Positions 63,313 to 64,000 of a stretch of DNA of 64,000 bases are shown here, one piece after another; the first letter of the stretch is position 1, and each line of letters starts with the position of its first letter. This DNA comes from Gemmatimonadaceae bacterium (GTDB taxonomy: Bacteria > Gemmatimonadota > Gemmatimonadetes > Gemmatimonadales > Gemmatimonadaceae). The stretch covers positions 205,869-269,868 of the forward strand of contig JAUQWM010000063.1 of NCBI GenBank assembly GCA_030835125.1. Direction: 5' to 3'. The notes under the pieces are model-generated. The model made no database searches, was not told the origin of the DNA, and worked only from the letters and a program-made list of their open reading frames with translations. The position numbers and the translations under genes are program-made.

Positions 63313-64000
63313 GCCGGCCCTGTCCACGTTCCGCCCCGTCGCGCGGGAATCGGCCCCGTCGGCCGATGCGCGCGCGCGCATCTCCGTGCGGAAGCTGGAC
63401 GCGTTGTTCGGCACCACGCGCGCGGTGCGGAACGTCTCCATCGACTTCCCCGACGGCCAGGTCACGGCCATCATCGGGCCCTCGGGCTGCGGGAAGTCGA
63501 CGCTGCTGCGTTGCCTGAACCGGATGCACGAGACCGTGCCGCTCGCGCGCGTCCAGGGCGAGGTGCTGCTCGATGGCCGGAACCTGTATGGCCGCGGGGT
63601 CAATCCCATCGAGGTTCGCCGCCACATCGGGATGGTGTTCCAGCGGCCGACGCCCTTCCCGACCATGTCCATCCGCGACAACGTTGCCGCCGGGTTACGG
63701 GCCCAGTCGCGCCAGCGGCCGTCCGACCGCCAGCAGGACGAGATCGTCGAGCAGTCGCTGCGCCTGGCCGGCTTGTGGGACGAGGTCAAGGATCGACTCA
63801 GGGATTCCGCGACCGCGCTGTCCGGCGGCCAGCAGCAGCGCCTCTGCATCGCGCGCGCGCTGGCGACGAAGCCCAGCGTCATCCTGCTCGACGAGCCGAC
63901 GGCATCGCTCGATCCGCTCAGCACACAGAAGATCGAGGAGCTGGTCTACCAGCTCCGCGGCAGCGTGACCGTCGTGATCGTCACCCACAACATGCAGCAG
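63305..64000 (+). CDS. pstB: Phosphate ABC transporter ATP-binding protein PstB (3' truncated)
   Basis: 232 codons are visible; the gene runs off the right edge without a stop. Walker A is [11 protein letters not shown], the Q-loop region [22 protein letters not shown] is close to the PstB consensus, the signature is [16 protein letters not shown], Walker B is [12 protein letters not shown] and the H-loop is VTHN. GTG 63305 lies inside pstA and overlaps it by 8 bp. A helical N-terminal extension of about 25 residues precedes the first conserved strand. It powers PstSCA. phoU is expected next but is not visible. Confidence 0.95.
   Translation, partial: MTEPALSTFRPVARESAPSADARARISVRKLDALFGTTRAVRNVSIDFPDGQVTAIIGPSGCGKSTLLRCLNRMHETVPLARVQGEVLLDGRNLYGRGVNPIEVRRHIGMVFQRPTPFPTMSIRDNVAAGLRAQSRQRPSDRQQDEIVEQSLRLAGLWDEVKDRLRDSATALSGGQQQRLCIARALATKPSVILLDEPTASLDPLSTQKIEELVYQLRGSVTVVIVTHNMQQ

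Overview
The window is high-GC, densely coded bacterial DNA, about two thirds G+C or more by eye, with no rRNA, phage, transposase or CRISPR locus. It most resembles Gemmatimonadota. This is inferred from the style of the Ser/Thr kinase, the lipoprotein-rich envelope gene set, the expanded carboxypeptidase-regulatory/TonB-plug paralogues and the BNR-type protein cut by the left edge. No single marker proves the phylum.

Layout. 1-5008 (+): end of a BNR-repeat protein, a HExxH-like protein, a methyltransferase, a flavin-nucleotide-binding protein and a membrane Ser/Thr kinase. 5009-9351 (-): four head-to-tail secreted proteins with carboxypeptidase-regulatory domains and a plug-like C-terminus but no beta-barrel; a fifth lies at 22774-23853. 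9664-18699 (+): M28-type peptidase, a peptide ABC importer without ATPases, amidase, holB, moaC and a lytic transglycosylase. 18836-26412: MltD, a hypothetical protein, a class A beta-lactamase-fold hydrolase, DinB, tRNA-Lys, FkbM methyltransferase, CBS protein and an OmpA lipoprotein. 26693-30007 (+): an unknown gene, then egtB-egtD for ergothioneine. 30010-34405 (-): the translation/SRP cluster ffh-rpsP-rimM-trmD-rplS-rnhB, divergent from lon (34681-37143, +).

37106-50127 is mostly minus strand: a TPR protein, a DUF4399 lipoprotein, a SET-domain protein, a coupled operon (prepilin peptidase, one-module Clp-type AAA+ ATPase, HExxH lipoprotein, DUF445), and a coupled nucleoside-salvage operon (5'-nucleotidase, small beta-grasp-like protein, adenosine deaminase, purine nucleoside phosphorylase) followed by a SpoU methyltransferase. 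50486-64000 (+) is a phosphate block: uridine kinase, PhoB, PhoR, a TonB-dependent receptor, a large FN3/beta-helix-like lipoprotein, a small lipoprotein, a porin and pstS-C-A-B (pstB cut by the right edge). Direct repeats with 11-bp or two-turn spacing precede three of these units and look like Pho boxes.

The most unusual feature is a set of about 17 mostly intergenic loci carrying short tandem repeats whose unit is almost always exactly 7 bp, although unit sequences differ between loci (GCAGATT, CCTCTGA, GAGTCAC, GCGCAAA, GGCATCA, ATCTCCC, GGAATCG, CCTCCAA and others). Several loci hold two arrays facing each other as long imperfect palindromes, one between ffh and lon and two inside the rpsP cluster. 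Arrays also run into start and stop codons. A second pattern is the octamer CGTTAGGC, found 11 times, ten of them in frame as a TTA-GGC (Leu-Gly) pair inside genes.
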